6,087 nucleotides of DNA from assembly GCA_945878745.1 (NCBI GenBank), contig CAMDVY010000199.1, positions 1-6,087 of the forward strand, in the 5' to 3' direction. This stretch comes from Klebsiella pneumoniae (GTDB taxonomy: Bacteria > Pseudomonadota > Gammaproteobacteria > Pseudomonadales > Azotimanducaceae). Under the pieces are notes generated by a model. That model saw only the letters and a list, made by a program, of their open reading frames with translations. It was not told the DNA's origin and ran no database searches. The position numbers and the translations under genes were made by a program. Below, one piece after another: positions 5,924 to 6,087 of the stretch. How positions within the stretch are numbered: position 1 is the first letter of the stretch; each line of letters starts with the position of its first letter.

Positions 5924-6087
5924 GCTGCCCGTGCCTGTCCTGTTCGGTGAGAAGCCAGACCAGTCTACTCGTGCTGCAATTCGGGAACAATGTTGATGAA
6001 ATACAAGTGCTTGGCTGGCTGACTTCCCGCGTGCAGCATGGTTACCCGCCGGCCAGGGTCGGACCAAGTGGCAGGATGGGCAGACGG
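5924..6087 (-). other. Region upstream of ftsK, no gene assigned
   Basis: These 164 bases run to the right edge. On the minus strand the ftsK frame is open throughout, but the translation has no family resemblance. The other two minus frames meet stops (TAG at 5966-5968; TAA around 6042-6044) and may carry the tail of a gene outside the window, but too little is visible to say. On the plus strand an ATG at 6038-6040 opens a frame to the window end (MVTRRPGSDQ...), which I do not recognise. It does not look like the start of thioredoxin reductase, a gene often found near ftsK. Confidence 0.4.
5962..5990 (-). promoter_or_regulatory. Candidate sigma-70 promoter for the ftsK operon
   Basis: On the minus strand TTGTTC (plus 5985-5990) is followed after exactly 17 bases by TAGACT (plus 5962-5967). 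The matches to consensus are three of six at -35 and four of six at -10, with ideal spacing. Transcription would begin near 5955, giving a leader of about 32 bases before the ftsK ATG. Position and spacing are right, but the hexamers are weak, so this is a candidate only. Confidence 0.3.

Noticed and set aside
5924..6067. 48-residue N-terminal extension of FtsK from a TTG at 6065-6067
   Set aside because: The added residues are neither hydrophobic nor FtsK-like, and the start would be TTG. The MQDSIPLREIS start leads directly into the first membrane segment.

Overview
The window is a stretch of gammaproteobacterial chromosome of moderate GC content. Every convincing gene lies on the minus strand, so transcription runs from the right end to the left. 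In that direction the order is ftsK, lolA, rarA, crcB, an unnamed short-chain dehydrogenase/reductase (SDR), and the first 58 codons of serS, which runs off the left edge. From general knowledge, ftsK-lolA-rarA-(crcB)-serS is a familiar gene order in gammaproteobacteria such as pseudomonads. That order and the protein sequences point to this class, but I cannot name a genus. The SDR is the only gene that does not belong to the familiar set.

Right end (5924-6087): non-coding or unresolved sequence upstream of ftsK, with one plausible sigma-70-like promoter at 5962-5990. Centre (1319-5923): four genes packed as an operon. lolA follows ftsK after 8 bases; lolA and rarA share a GTGA overlap; rarA and crcB share an ATGA overlap. 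The chromosome-segregation pump, the periplasmic lipoprotein carrier, the replication-associated AAA+ ATPase and the fluoride channel are therefore probably co-transcribed, and the last three translationally coupled. They share no single pathway; the cluster is housekeeping.

Left part (1-1318): after crcB comes a 94-base gap with no visible terminator. It is followed by a complete 298-residue SDR that closely resembles the (3R)-hydroxyacyl-CoA dehydrogenase domain of peroxisomal multifunctional enzyme 2, but stands alone without hydratase or sterol-carrier domains. A 151-base spacer then leads to serS and holds a perfect 10-bp inverted repeat that overlaps a second, mutually exclusive palindrome.

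I saw no CRISPR array, transposase, tRNA, rRNA, integration site or defence-like gene set. I do not think the window contains an undescribed multi-gene system. The points worth a second look are modest: the SDR in the crcB-serS gap, a lipobox-like signal sequence on LolA, the overlapping palindromes before serS, and substitutions at selectivity positions of the fluoride channel.
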